Source of the DNA: Pseudomonadota bacterium | Lineage (GTDB): Bacteria; Desulfobacterota; GWC2-55-46; JADFVP01 | Assembly (NCBI GenBank): GCA_015222595.1 | Contig: JADFVP010000090.1 | Span: 1 to 8,498, forward strand | DNA length: 8,498 nucleotides | Direction of reading: 5' to 3' | Shown here: piece after piece, positions 1 to 6,350 of the stretch | Layout of the letters: every line of letters starts with the position of its first letter | How positions within the stretch are numbered: the stretch's first letter is position 1 | The notes under the pieces: generated by a model | Told to the model about the DNA's origin: nothing | Database searches by the model: none | The model's input: the letters and a program-made list of their open reading frames with translations, nothing else | Position numbers and translations under genes: made by a program

Positions 1-573
1 CTTGAGTATATCACCAACTCTCTTTAAAACATCAAGTCCGGCGGGCTTTATCCGGTCTTTACCGGAGTCAAAGAGGATCTTCTCTACAAAGTTTACAGAA
101 AGCTTGTCCACGGCCTGAGTAATCTTTATGTCGCCCTGCTCTATCTCTTGACGCATCTCCTTGACGAGATTATCATAAGTCTCTTTTACATTGGCAAGCT
201 CATGCTCCTTTTCAGCACTCAACTCACCGGCCTTCACCTTGAGCCGATCGACTTCACGCTCGAGATAACCCTGCTGCTGCATTAAAGCATCAATCTCTGC
301 AGCCTTTACCGCATCAGACGTCCCAAGCTTTTCATTCAAGAGCCCCATAGACTCAAGCTCTCCGGAGAGCAAAGACTTCTCCGCCGTCAGCCCCTCTACC
401 TCGGCACTGAGATCCGAATTGACCTTCTTTGCCTCAACCAACTCTTTTGAGGTCTGTTCAAGTTGAGCCTGTCTTGCACCGGACTCGCCAAGGGCTGTAT
501 CATACTTCGTGGTGCTGACGCACCCGGTAAACAAGATCGTTATCGCAACACAAACCAATGTTAGTTTTTTCAT
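1..573 (-). CDS. OmpA-family outer-membrane lipoprotein, C-terminus cut by window edge
   Basis: The frame is open from an ATG at 571-573 to the left edge, giving 191 residues. An AGGAG ribosome site (581-585) lies 7 nt before the ATG. Residues 1-17 are a lipoprotein signal (MKKLTLVCVAITILFTGC) with the lipid-attachment Cys at 18; Phe at -3 is slightly atypical. Val at +2 does not signal inner-membrane retention, so the outer membrane is likely. Residues about 25-150 are rich in E, K, L, A and Q and look like a long coiled coil. From about 158 the sequence (LSVNFVEKILFDSGKDRIKP) matches the start of an OmpA/MotB peptidoglycan-binding domain, whose remainder lies outside the window. Inferred role: a lipid-anchored rod tying the outer membrane to peptidoglycan. 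The gene is transcribed leftward and is separated from the radical SAM gene by a strong terminator. The family is well supported; the specific role is unknown. Confidence 0.88.
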   Translation of the reverse strand, partial: MKKLTLVCVAITILFTGCVSTTKYDTALGESGARQAQLEQTSKELVEAKKVNSDLSAEVEGLTAEKSLLSGELESMGLLNEKLGTSDAVKAAEIDALMQQQGYLEREVDRLKVKAGELSAEKEHELANVKETYDNLVKEMRQEIEQGDIKITQAVDKLSVNFVEKILFDSGKDRIKPAGLDVLKRVGDILK

Positions 574-698
574 AATAGAGCTCCTGGTATTATTTATAAA
601 TACAGACCGACCGGTTCCATTTAAGAATATATGCAATACATATAACAGTCCTTTTACACCCAGCCCCTCCAGCAATGATGTGCGTAAAGTCACGCCTT

Positions 699-726
699 AT
701 ATTACTTGTGCAAAGCTAAAGGGCAA
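699..726 (-). promoter_or_regulatory. weak sigma-70-type promoter candidate for the OmpA-family lipoprotein
   Basis: On the minus strand TTGCCC (721-726) and TAATAT (699-704) are separated by 16 bases, each matching 4 of 6 consensus positions. The start would fall near 692 and leave a leader of about 120 nt before the ATG. The matches are modest and other AT-rich stretches nearer the gene (600-650) could serve instead. Confidence 0.25.
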
Positions 727-745
727 CTGCAATACCCTCTGTTGC

Positions 746-764
746 TCAAGATGTTTTATCTTGA
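746..764. repeat. 7-bp inverted repeat, possible operator or hairpin
   Basis: TCAAGAT (746-752) and ATCTTGA (758-764) are perfect inverted arms around a 5-nt GTTTT centre. The element lies about 20 bp upstream of the -35 box of the weak lipoprotein promoter candidate, a position suited to an activator site. No T-tract follows on either strand, so it is not a terminator. Confidence 0.35.
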
Positions 765-841
765 ACTCTTCAGACCTTGGTACATTCATTGTGAGCTTAC
801 CAACGGAAGGGGCAGTTTGCAGCCTTCACTTACAAGTCCAC

Positions 842-864
842 ACTTTTGGGCTAAGCTCAAAAGT
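842..864. repeat. 10-bp-stem hairpin in the lipoprotein upstream region
   Basis: The arms ACTTTTGGGC (842-851) and GCTCAAAAGT (855-864) pair over 10 positions with one G-T wobble and a 3-nt TAA loop. No T-run follows on either strand, so it is not an intrinsic terminator. It may be a protein-binding site or chance. Confidence 0.35.
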
Positions 865-985
865 ATGAATTACCGGTAGAAGTGTTGCGCGTGGTAGCGA
901 GGTTGCAAAGTGCACAGTATAGGAAGTACTCTTGATTTAGTAGTTTTGCTTTCTGGCCTCTTAAATTTTCCATTCAGACGCAAAA

Positions 986-1020
986 AAAACCCCGCGACAC
1001 TTATAGTGTCGCGGGGTTTT
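986..1020 (-). terminator. strong intrinsic terminator of the radical SAM gene
   Basis: A perfect 15-bp stem, AAAACCCCGCGACAC (986-1000) with its exact complement at 1006-1020, encloses a 5-nt TTATA loop. On the minus strand the stem runs into eight Ts (complement of 982-989), the correct polarity for transcripts leaving the radical SAM stop codon about 60 bp away. On the plus strand four Ts close the stem, so it may also act weakly rightward. It insulates the lipoprotein gene from its upstream neighbour. Confidence 0.92.
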
Positions 1021-1080
1021 GGTATGGTCGGTTTGAGTGCTGTATTCGGCTCTTGGAGTAACGGCTATTTAGGCCCCTAG

Positions 1081-2577
1081 CTACGGAGTCTTCGGCTGCG
1101 CGCTGCTAGAGGAGTTGAGCTGGATCTCGGAGTACTTCTCCTTGATATCCTCTGCGGTCTTTTTTGCCGCAAGCTCTATGGTCTTGCCCGCCGTCGTTAT
1201 GGCATGGGTGTAGTCGAAGAAGTACTGGTTCTTCTTTATCCATGTCTTGGCCACTCCGCGTCCGTACGCCTTGAGCCCGCAGTTGAAGAGGTCGAGGCGC
1301 GCTGCGCGTTTTAGAATCTGCGGAATGGAGTAGAACTCTCTTGTGGCCTTGAAGGTCTCGTTCTGAAGCTCGAAGTAGCTCATCAGTTTCGGCTCGAAGA
1401 CCACGTGGTGCGCGTCGTAGAGCGACCAGTCCTTGGAGATTATCCGGCCCTCTTTGTCGAGGTCGTTGTAGGTCCTTGTGCCCGGCAGCGGGGTAAGTAT
1501 AAGGAACTGCACGGAGTCGAGATCGTTCTTCTTGGCGAACTTTACGGTCTTGTGGATGGTGTCTACCGTGTCGGTGTCTGAGCCGAAGACGAACATGCCG
1601 TGGATGCGCACATTGTACTTGTGGAGGCGCGAGATGCAGTGCTCTATGTCGGCGACCGTCTGCTTCTTGTTGTAGAGTTTCAGGGTCTCCGGGTTTACGG
1701 ACTCGAGCCCTATGTAGACGGTGTGGCAGTTCGACCGTTTAAAGAGGTCGAGCAGTTCGTCGTCCTTGGCCACCTCAACGCGCACCTGTGCCGTCCAGTT
1801 GGGCGTAAGGTCCTGCTTTATCATCTCTGTCAGCAGCTCTTTAGTGCGCTCTCTGTTGGCAATGAAGTTGTCGTCGTAGAAGAAGACCCACTTGCCGCCG
1901 TTCTCTTTGTGCAGTTTCAGTTCCTCTATTATCAGCTCTGTGGATCTGAAGCGGTACTTCTGGCCGAACATGGAGGTGACCGAGCAGAAAGAGCAGTCGT
2001 ACGGGCAGCCGCGCGAGGTCATAATAGGTGTGATGGTGAAGGCTTTGCCGCCTTCGTTCTCGAAACCTTTTATCAGTTTGAAGTCCGGGATAGGAAGAGT
2101 GTTTATATCCTTGCAGAGCGGTACCTTCGGATTGTGGAAGATCTCTCCGTTCTTTTTTCTGTAAGAGAGGCCCTGAATCTCCTCGAAACCGGTGCCCGAC
2201 TCAAGCGCTTTGATGAAGTCCACTATATTATCGTCGGCCTCGCCGCGCAGAACGTAGTCGCAGTACTCTAATGCTTCGTCAGGTACGTACGTAACGTGCG
2301 GGCCGCCCATAAAGACGGTAACGCCGTTTTCTCGTAAAACCTTTGCGATCTCGTAAGAGCGCTTCGATGTAGAGGTGATGGTAGAGATGCCGACGAGGTC
2401 GGCGCTGAGCGCGTCGGCAAGGTCGAGATCCGCGCACTGCTCAACATAGGTCATTACGTTGTAGCCCTCTTTTTTGAGTATCGTAGAGAGGAGTACGGTG
2501 CCGAGTCTCGGCAGGCGCATTCTTGCGTAGACATGAAGATCCGGCGGCTTCGGCTCTATGAAGATAATTTTGGTCAA
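1081..2577 (-). CDS. B12-binding domain radical SAM protein (BchE/HpnP-like superfamily)
   Basis: Residues about 1-125 form a Rossmann-type cobalamin-binding domain (VGISTITSTS near 62, FMGGPHVTY near 89, LRGEAD near 110). As is usual for this superfamily it lacks the DxHxxG motif of B12 mutases. A radical SAM core starts near 180; Cys191, Cys195 and Cys198 (CPYDCSFC) form the CxxxCxxC motif for the 4Fe-4S cluster that cleaves S-adenosylmethionine. A C-terminal region (about 355-483) is followed by a Ser-rich tail. Relatives methylate or rearrange hydrophobic or unactivated substrates, but the substrate here cannot be told. The start is TTG at 2575-2577, because an in-frame TAG lies two codons upstream and the next ATG is codon 20, inside the conserved domain. 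AAAGAGAT at 2583-2590 is a weak ribosome site. The stop is TAG. It has its own promoter and terminator, so it is probably a single-gene unit. Confidence 0.9.
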   Translation of the reverse strand: MTKIIFIEPKPPDLHVYARMRLPRLGTVLLSTILKKEGYNVMTYVEQCADLDLADALSADLVGISTITSTSKRSYEIAKVLRENGVTVFMGGPHVTYVPDEALEYCDYVLRGEADDNIVDFIKALESGTGFEEIQGLSYRKKNGEIFHNPKVPLCKDINTLPIPDFKLIKGFENEGGKAFTITPIMTSRGCPYDCSFCSVTSMFGQKYRFRSTELIIEELKLHKENGGKWVFFYDDNFIANRERTKELLTEMIKQDLTPNWTAQVRVEVAKDDELLDLFKRSNCHTVYIGLESVNPETLKLYNKKQTVADIEHCISRLHKYNVRIHGMFVFGSDTDTVDTIHKTVKFAKKNDLDSVQFLILTPLPGTRTYNDLDKEGRIISKDWSLYDAHHVVFEPKLMSYFELQNETFKATREFYSIPQILKRAARLDLFNCGLKAYGRGVAKTWIKKNQYFFDYTHAITTAGKTIELAAKKTAEDIKEKYSEIQLNSSSSAQPKTP

Positions 2578-2758
2578 AGTCTATCTCTTTATAGAAAGTT
2601 GAGTGGTTCTTCTGTCAGGGTAGAACAGTATCGTCGTTACAATTGTCTTTAGCATTTAGCTGGCCCGGTAGCGGATAGATATCCTCGTTGCATATTACGG
2701 CGAAGACATCTTTAACGGATAGGTGGGCCGGTGGCGAAACTGTTGGTAATTTTATAAG

Positions 2759-2772
2759 TTACCGTACGGTAA
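2759..2772. promoter_or_regulatory. perfect 14-bp palindrome, likely repressor operator
   Basis: TTACCGTACGGTAA equals its own reverse complement over all 14 bases. It overlaps the last base of the predicted -10 box (2772-2777) and is centred on the predicted start of transcription (near 2765) of the radical SAM gene. That position is classic for a dimeric repressor, for example of the TetR or GntR type. The identity of the regulator is not visible. Confidence 0.55.
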
Positions 2773-2800
2773 TATTACAGCCAAGAGGGCAGTAAGTCAA
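2772..2800 (-). promoter_or_regulatory. sigma-70-type promoter of the radical SAM gene
   Basis: On the minus strand TTGACT (2795-2800, 5 of 6 consensus positions) and TAATAT (2772-2777, 4 of 6) are separated by exactly 17 bases. Transcription would start near 2765 and leave a leader of about 188 nt before the TTG start. It is the best promoter match between uvrA and the radical SAM gene and suggests the two are not simply one operon. Confidence 0.55.
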
Positions 2801-2850
2801 GTGAATAACTGTTAATTAGGGGTGTGAGACACTTACTCGCCCCAGTCTCC

Positions 2851-2876
2851 TCAGGCCATTTCTATCAGGCCATTTC
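2851..2876. repeat. tandem duplication of 12 bases (period 14) at the uvrA stop
   Basis: TCAGGCCATTTC occurs at 2851-2862 and again at 2865-2876. The copy boundary falls on the uvrA stop, which reads TGA followed at once by TAG. It is probably a small slippage duplication at the 3' end of the gene. Confidence 0.6.
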
Positions 2877-5738
2877 CTTTGTCTGCTCAATCAATCCGCT
2901 AAGGTATCGCCCTGTAAGGCTCTCCGGGTTGGTCGCAACCTTTTCCGGCGGCCCTGTGGCAACTATACTGCCCCCGGCCATGCCGCCCGCAGGCCCTATG
3001 TCGATTACCCAGTCGGCTGTCTTTATGCAGTCCAGGTTGTGCTCTATCATCACTACAGTATTGCCCGAGTCTACGAGGCGTCCGAGGACCGAGAGTAGCC
3101 GCTTGACGTCGCTCATGTGGAGCCCCGTGGTCGGCTCGTCGAAGATGTAGAGCATCTCTTGCGCCCGTTTCTTCTCTATCAGCTCCCGGCCTATCTTCAG
3201 TCTCTGGGCCTCGCCTCCCGAGAGCGTCGTGGCGCTCTGTCCGAGCTTTAGGTAGCCGAGCCCGACCTCCTTGACCACGCTGAACCGTTTTTGCAGGTTC
3301 AGTTCGTTGGAGAAGAGCAGGCTCGCTTCGTCGAAGGTCATGTTGAGGCATTCGAAGATATTCTTGCCCCGGTACTTTGGTCTGAGCACCTTGGGGCGGT
3401 ACCTCTTGCCGGAGCAGGTGGGGCACTTAATGTAGACGTCTGGCAGGAAGTACATTTCGAGCTTCTGTACGCCCTCGCCCTTGCAGGCGTCGCACCTGCC
3501 GCCGTTTACGTTGAAGGAGAAGTGGCCCGGTTTTAAGCCCGATGAGCGAGCGAGCGGAAGGGCTGCGAAGAGCGAACGGATCTCGTCGAAGCCGCCTATG
3601 TAGGTAATGGGATTCGACCTCGGAGTGCGGCCTATGGGGCTCTGGTCCACCAGACGAACGCCTGAGAGCAGGCCCATGCCCTCTATCGAGCGGTGTTCGA
3701 GGGGACGCTCGGCGCGGATGTCGAAGTTGGCTGCGAGCAGGTTGTAGAGCGTATCGACTATAATGCTGGATTTACCCGAACCCGACACTCCTGTTATGGC
3801 CGTCATTGTCTTTAGCGGTATTGAGATGTCCATGCTCTTCAGGTTGTTGCCCTTGGCGCCTTTAACTACAATTGCCTGGCCGTCTCCCTTGCGTCGCCAC
3901 CTGGGTACGTGAATCTCTTTGCGTCCTGTCAGGTAGTCGGCGGTTATTGTGTTGGACGAAGAGAGAAAGTCGGTTGTTGCTCCACTTGCTGCGAGCCGTC
4001 CGCCGCGCTCTCCGGCTCCGGGGCCGAGTTCCACTATGTGGTCTGAGTTCTCTATGATGGTGGGGTCGTGCTCCACTACGACTATCGTGTTGCCCCGGTC
4101 GCAGAGCCTTCTTAGCTGCGCCGCGAGCTTGTCCACGTCCACCGGGTGGAGCCCGATGGACGGTTCGTCGAGTATGTAGAGCACACCCGTGAGAGTGGCC
4201 GAGAGCTGCGTGGCTATTGAGACCCGCTGGGCCTCTCCCCCGGAGAGCGTTCTGGTCGGCCTGTTGATGGTCAGGTACCCAAGGCCCGTCTCCTTAAGGA
4301 ACTGCAGTTTTTCGAGTATCTTGGTGATGATCGTGGCCGAGAGCCGTTGTTCGAGCGGGCTGAACTTCAGTCCGCTGATGAACCGGTCTGCCGCTTCGAT
4401 ACTCATGCGGCTGACCTCGGAGATGTCGAGTCCGTCTATCTTTACCGACAGCGCCGACTTTTTCAGCCGCGCCCCGTTGCACTCCGTGCAGGTAAACTCC
4501 GACTTGTACCGCGAGGTAAAGACCTTTATGTGGAGCTTGTACTTCTTCACCTCAAGGGCCTCGAAGAACTGGTCTACGCCTTCGAAGTCCGGCGTGCCTG
4601 CAAAGATCAGCCTCTGCGTCTCTTCGCCGAGCAATCTGAAGGGAACGTCGGTAGGTATTTTGTGCTCTTTGGCGTGCTCTGCCAAGACATCGTAGCAGTA
4701 GCGGTAAGAGGGCTTTGTCCACGGCTCTATCGCGCCCTCATCGAGGCTAAGCTCCTTGTTCGGCACTATCTTGTCGATATCGTAGCGCTGGACGTTGCCA
4801 AAGCCCTTGCAGTTTGTGCAGGCGCCGACCGGGTGGTTGAACGAGAGCGCCATTGCGCTTGGGCGCTCGACCGTTACGTCGCACTTGCGGCACTGGGGCC
4901 GCTCAGAAAAACGGAGGTCGCCCTCTTTTGTACTGCCTACTATCTCTATCCACGCCTCGCCGTTGCCCTCTCTGTAGCTTGTCTCTATGGCCTCTGTCAG
5001 GCGGGTGAGTTCGGTGGGCTTCAGTTTTAGACGATCCGCCACGACCTCTACGATGTTAGCCTCTTCTGTTTCGCTCTCCGGTGTACCGGTATGTTCCGAC
5101 AGCTCCCGGAGGCCGCCCTCTGTTCTGATACGGAGAAAGCCTTTGCGTAGAAGCTCTTCGGTAATTGAGCCGAGTCCCGTTACTCTGATGCCGAGCGTAA
5201 AGCCGATAATCGCTTTGCTACCGTTATTTTTCCGTAGCAGCTCCTCTGCCGCCTCTGTCGGGCTATATACCTTTATGAGGTCTCCGCACTCCGGGCAGTG
5301 GACTTTGCCTATGCGCGAGAAGAGCAGGCGCAGCACGTCGTTCAGCTCCGTCATCGTGCCTAACGTAGACCGCGAGGTGCGTACGGGGTTGCGCTGCTCC
5401 ACGGCTATGGCCGGGCGGATGTTGCGGATAGCGTCGAGGTCCGGGCGGTCCATGCGGTCCATAAAGAGGCGGGTGTAGGTGGAGAGCGACTCCATGAAGC
5501 GCCAACGCCCCTCGGCAAAGAGAGTGTCGAAGGCGAGCGAGGACTTGCCTGAGCCGGACGGGCCGACTATTGCCGTTATCTTGTCGTGCGGGATTTTGAG
5601 GTTCAGGTTCTTGAGGTTGTTCTGGCGCAACCCCTCCACTACCAGGTAGTCCGTGTCTGACGGCACGGCGGTATTGAAGTAGTCGCTCTTCTTTGGATTG
5701 GGAGTGGGAAGAGGCTCTGTTTTCGGTCTGCTTGCCAT
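2865..5738 (-). CDS. uvrA: UvrA, excinuclease ABC subunit A (divergent form)
   Basis: A complete 957-residue UvrA, close to the usual ~940. UvrA dimers load UvrB on bulky DNA lesions during nucleotide excision repair in the cytoplasm. First ATPase: Walker A GPSGSGKS at 59-66, signature LSGGEAQ at 498-504, Walker B LYILDEP with Asp524-Glu525. Second ATPase: Walker A GVSGSGKS at 650-657, signature at 839-845, Walker B LYIFDEP with Asp867-Glu868. Zinc modules: Cys283/286/307/310 and Cys749/752/772/775. The UvrB-binding region (about 145-265) is present. Oddities: a Pro/Lys-rich N-terminal extension of about 30 residues, NPVRTSRSTLGT where most UvrAs read STSRNPRSTVGT, and an insertion region (about 311-416) that looks shorter than in E. 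coli and lacks the common ERRY segment. It may be a second, paralogous UvrA. The ATG at 5736-5738 has only a distant GGAG (15 nt upstream). A TATAAT promoter lies upstream; uvrB is not in the window. Confidence 0.96.
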   Translation of the reverse strand: MASRPKTEPLPTPNPKKSDYFNTAVPSDTDYLVVEGLRQNNLKNLNLKIPHDKITAIVGPSGSGKSSLAFDTLFAEGRWRFMESLSTYTRLFMDRMDRPDLDAIRNIRPAIAVEQRNPVRTSRSTLGTMTELNDVLRLLFSRIGKVHCPECGDLIKVYSPTEAAEELLRKNNGSKAIIGFTLGIRVTGLGSITEELLRKGFLRIRTEGGLRELSEHTGTPESETEEANIVEVVADRLKLKPTELTRLTEAIETSYREGNGEAWIEIVGSTKEGDLRFSERPQCRKCDVTVERPSAMALSFNHPVGACTNCKGFGNVQRYDIDKIVPNKELSLDEGAIEPWTKPSYRYCYDVLAEHAKEHKIPTDVPFRLLGEETQRLIFAGTPDFEGVDQFFEALEVKKYKLHIKVFTSRYKSEFTCTECNGARLKKSALSVKIDGLDISEVSRMSIEAADRFISGLKFSPLEQRLSATIITKILEKLQFLKETGLGYLTINRPTRTLSGGEAQRVSIATQLSATLTGVLYILDEPSIGLHPVDVDKLAAQLRRLCDRGNTIVVVEHDPTIIENSDHIVELGPGAGERGGRLAASGATTDFLSSSNTITADYLTGRKEIHVPRWRRKGDGQAIVVKGAKGNNLKSMDISIPLKTMTAITGVSGSGKSSIIVDTLYNLLAANFDIRAERPLEHRSIEGMGLLSGVRLVDQSPIGRTPRSNPITYIGGFDEIRSLFAALPLARSSGLKPGHFSFNVNGGRCDACKGEGVQKLEMYFLPDVYIKCPTCSGKRYRPKVLRPKYRGKNIFECLNMTFDEASLLFSNELNLQKRFSVVKEVGLGYLKLGQSATTLSGGEAQRLKIGRELIEKKRAQEMLYIFDEPTTGLHMSDVKRLLSVLGRLVDSGNTVVMIEHNLDCIKTADWVIDIGPAGGMAGGSIVATGPPEKVATNPESLTGRYLSGLIEQTKEMA

Positions 5739-5828
5739 CTGGTTTTTTCAGGTCTCCATACGGTAGAAAGTCGTTCGCAGGCTCTCTATTCTCTCTATTT
5801 GAAGTTGGACGCAGAGCCGCAACTTTCA

Positions 5829-5857
5829 ATTATAAACTATCGATGCAGATTTTTCCA
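5829..5857 (-). promoter_or_regulatory. sigma-70-type promoter of uvrA
   Basis: On the minus strand a perfect TATAAT (5829-5834) lies 17 bases downstream of TGGAAA (5852-5857, 4 of 6 consensus positions). Transcription would start near 5822, giving a leader of about 84 nt. No LexA-type operator of the E. coli (CTGT-N8-ACAG) or Bacillus (GAAC-N4-GTTC) pattern overlaps it, so SOS control is not evident. Confidence 0.55.
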
Positions 5858-5907
5858 GAAGAGTTTTTTTGTTCGGGTGTGGGGTGCGTGGGGGACGGTG
5901 TGAAGTT

Positions 5908-5997
5908 GTAGGTTGGGTAGAACGGAGTGAAACCCAACGGGTTTGGATTATCATGCAAAAAAGAACGTTGGGTTACGCTTCGCTAACCCAACCTACG
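5908..5997. repeat. REPIN-like pair of inverted REP-type palindromic repeats
   Basis: Two related units of about 32 bases face each other: unit 1 at 5908-5939 and unit 2, inverted, at 5966-5997, with 26 bases between. Each begins GTAGGTTGGGT and ends AACCCAACG when read in the same orientation, with a purine-rich centre (AGAACGGAGTG in unit 1, TAGCGAAGCG in unit 2). Each unit can fold alone (TTGGGT against ACCCAA) and the pair can fold as one long hairpin. This GTAGGTTGGGT...ACCCAAC pattern is a repeat type I recall from many Gram-negative genomes; such elements are often spread by RAYT-type (TnpA-REP) transposases. No such gene is in the window. Confidence 0.75.
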
Positions 5998-6258
5998 TGC
6001 TACACGACTAAAGATAGATCGTACTACCTTTATTCACGCTATAGCTTCAAATTAGTGTAAATTTTTTTTACACAATCCCATTGTCCGGTAACTATTCAAA
6101 AAAACAGGGTTTATTCAGGTAGTACTGCCGTTTGTCTGTTTTATCGATTCTGTTTTTTACATTTTCGAGGTCGATCAGAAAAACTCCTGCCGCAACAGAA
6201 AGATAAAGTTTATATAATAGTACAATAAAGTCAGGCACTTAGCATGTGAGGGTATTTA
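5998..6258. other. AT-rich region upstream of the sigma-54 promoter, possible activator sites
   Basis: No gene is seen here. The stretch holds an inverted repeat GTGTAAA-N5-TTTACAC (6055-6073) and a 9-bp inverted pair, GTACTACCT (6021-6029) with AGGTAGTAC (6117-6125). Both lie roughly 160-265 bp upstream of the predicted PEP-CTERM transcription start (near 6286), where enhancer sites of sigma-54 activators usually sit. Assigning either as an activator site is inference. Confidence 0.35.
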
Positions 6259-6259
6259 T

Positions 6260-6275
6260 TGGCACTTATATTGCA
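6260..6275 (+). promoter_or_regulatory. sigma-54 (RpoN) -24/-12 promoter of the PEP-CTERM gene
   Basis: TGGCAC-TTATA-TTGCA matches the RpoN consensus TGGCAC-N5-TTGCW at every fixed position. The invariant GG (6261-6262) and GC (6273-6274) are 10 bases apart as required. Transcription would begin near 6286, leaving a leader of about 65 nt to the ATG at 6351. Genes for PEP-CTERM proteins are known to be under RpoN and the PrsK/PrsR two-component system in some exosortase-bearing bacteria, which fits. An ATP-dependent activator would be needed. Confidence 0.82.
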
Positions 6276-6276
6276 A

Positions 6277-6299
6277 CCTGTATTGCAGCGAGATACAGG
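6277..6299. promoter_or_regulatory. inverted repeat over the sigma-54 transcription start
   Basis: CCTGTAT (6277-6283) and ATACAGG (6293-6299) are perfect 7-bp inverted arms around 9 bases, directly downstream of the -12 element and spanning the predicted start near 6286. Because the start falls inside it, a DNA-binding site is more likely than an mRNA hairpin. It may be a repressor site or chance. Confidence 0.35.
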
Positions 6300-6350
6300 A
6301 ATAATTGTCGGCTGGCATATGGAATTAAACTAAAAAATAAGGAAATCATC

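Larger units (their letters stand above)
574..985. other. non-coding region upstream of the OmpA-family lipoprotein gene
   Basis: About 410 bases without a credible gene. The only longer open frame (509-868, plus) overlaps the lipoprotein start, has no ribosome site and its translation has no recognisable domain. The region holds two small hairpins (746-764 and 842-864) and a weak leftward promoter candidate (699-726). I see no tRNA or known RNA motif. It is probably the control region and leader of the lipoprotein gene. Confidence 0.6.

Noticed and set aside
509..868. Plus-strand 119-codon open frame
   Set aside because: It overlaps the start of the lipoprotein gene on the other strand, has no ribosome site, and its translation shows no domain or signal.
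1600..2271. Plus-strand 223-codon open frame opposite the radical SAM gene
   Set aside because: It is antisense to a clearly conserved coding frame, and its composition reflects the shadow of that gene.
2640..2690. 14-codon leader peptide (ATG CAA CGA ...) before the radical SAM gene
   Set aside because: No ribosome site precedes it and it has no run of regulatory codons.
2578..2765. Cobalamin riboswitch before the B12-binding protein gene
   Set aside because: I could not find a B12-box-like segment or the expected conserved core; a GCCACCGGCC stretch alone is not enough.
4347..5030. Plus-strand 227-codon open frame opposite uvrA
   Set aside because: Antisense shadow of the conserved UvrA frame with no recognisable motif.
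5263..5829. Minus-strand 188-codon open frame overlapping the 5' end of uvrA
   Set aside because: It runs in another frame of uvrA; its Pro/Arg/His-rich translation is a frame-shifted reading, while the UvrA frame is conserved throughout.
5739..5900. LexA/SOS box for uvrA
   Set aside because: Neither CTGT-N8-ACAG nor GAAC-N4-GTTC was found around the promoter.
6246..6350. 35-codon N-terminal extension of the PEP-CTERM gene from a GTG
   Set aside because: It begins upstream of the sigma-54 promoter and would bury the signal peptide; the ATG at 6351 has a good ribosome site and a normal signal sequence.
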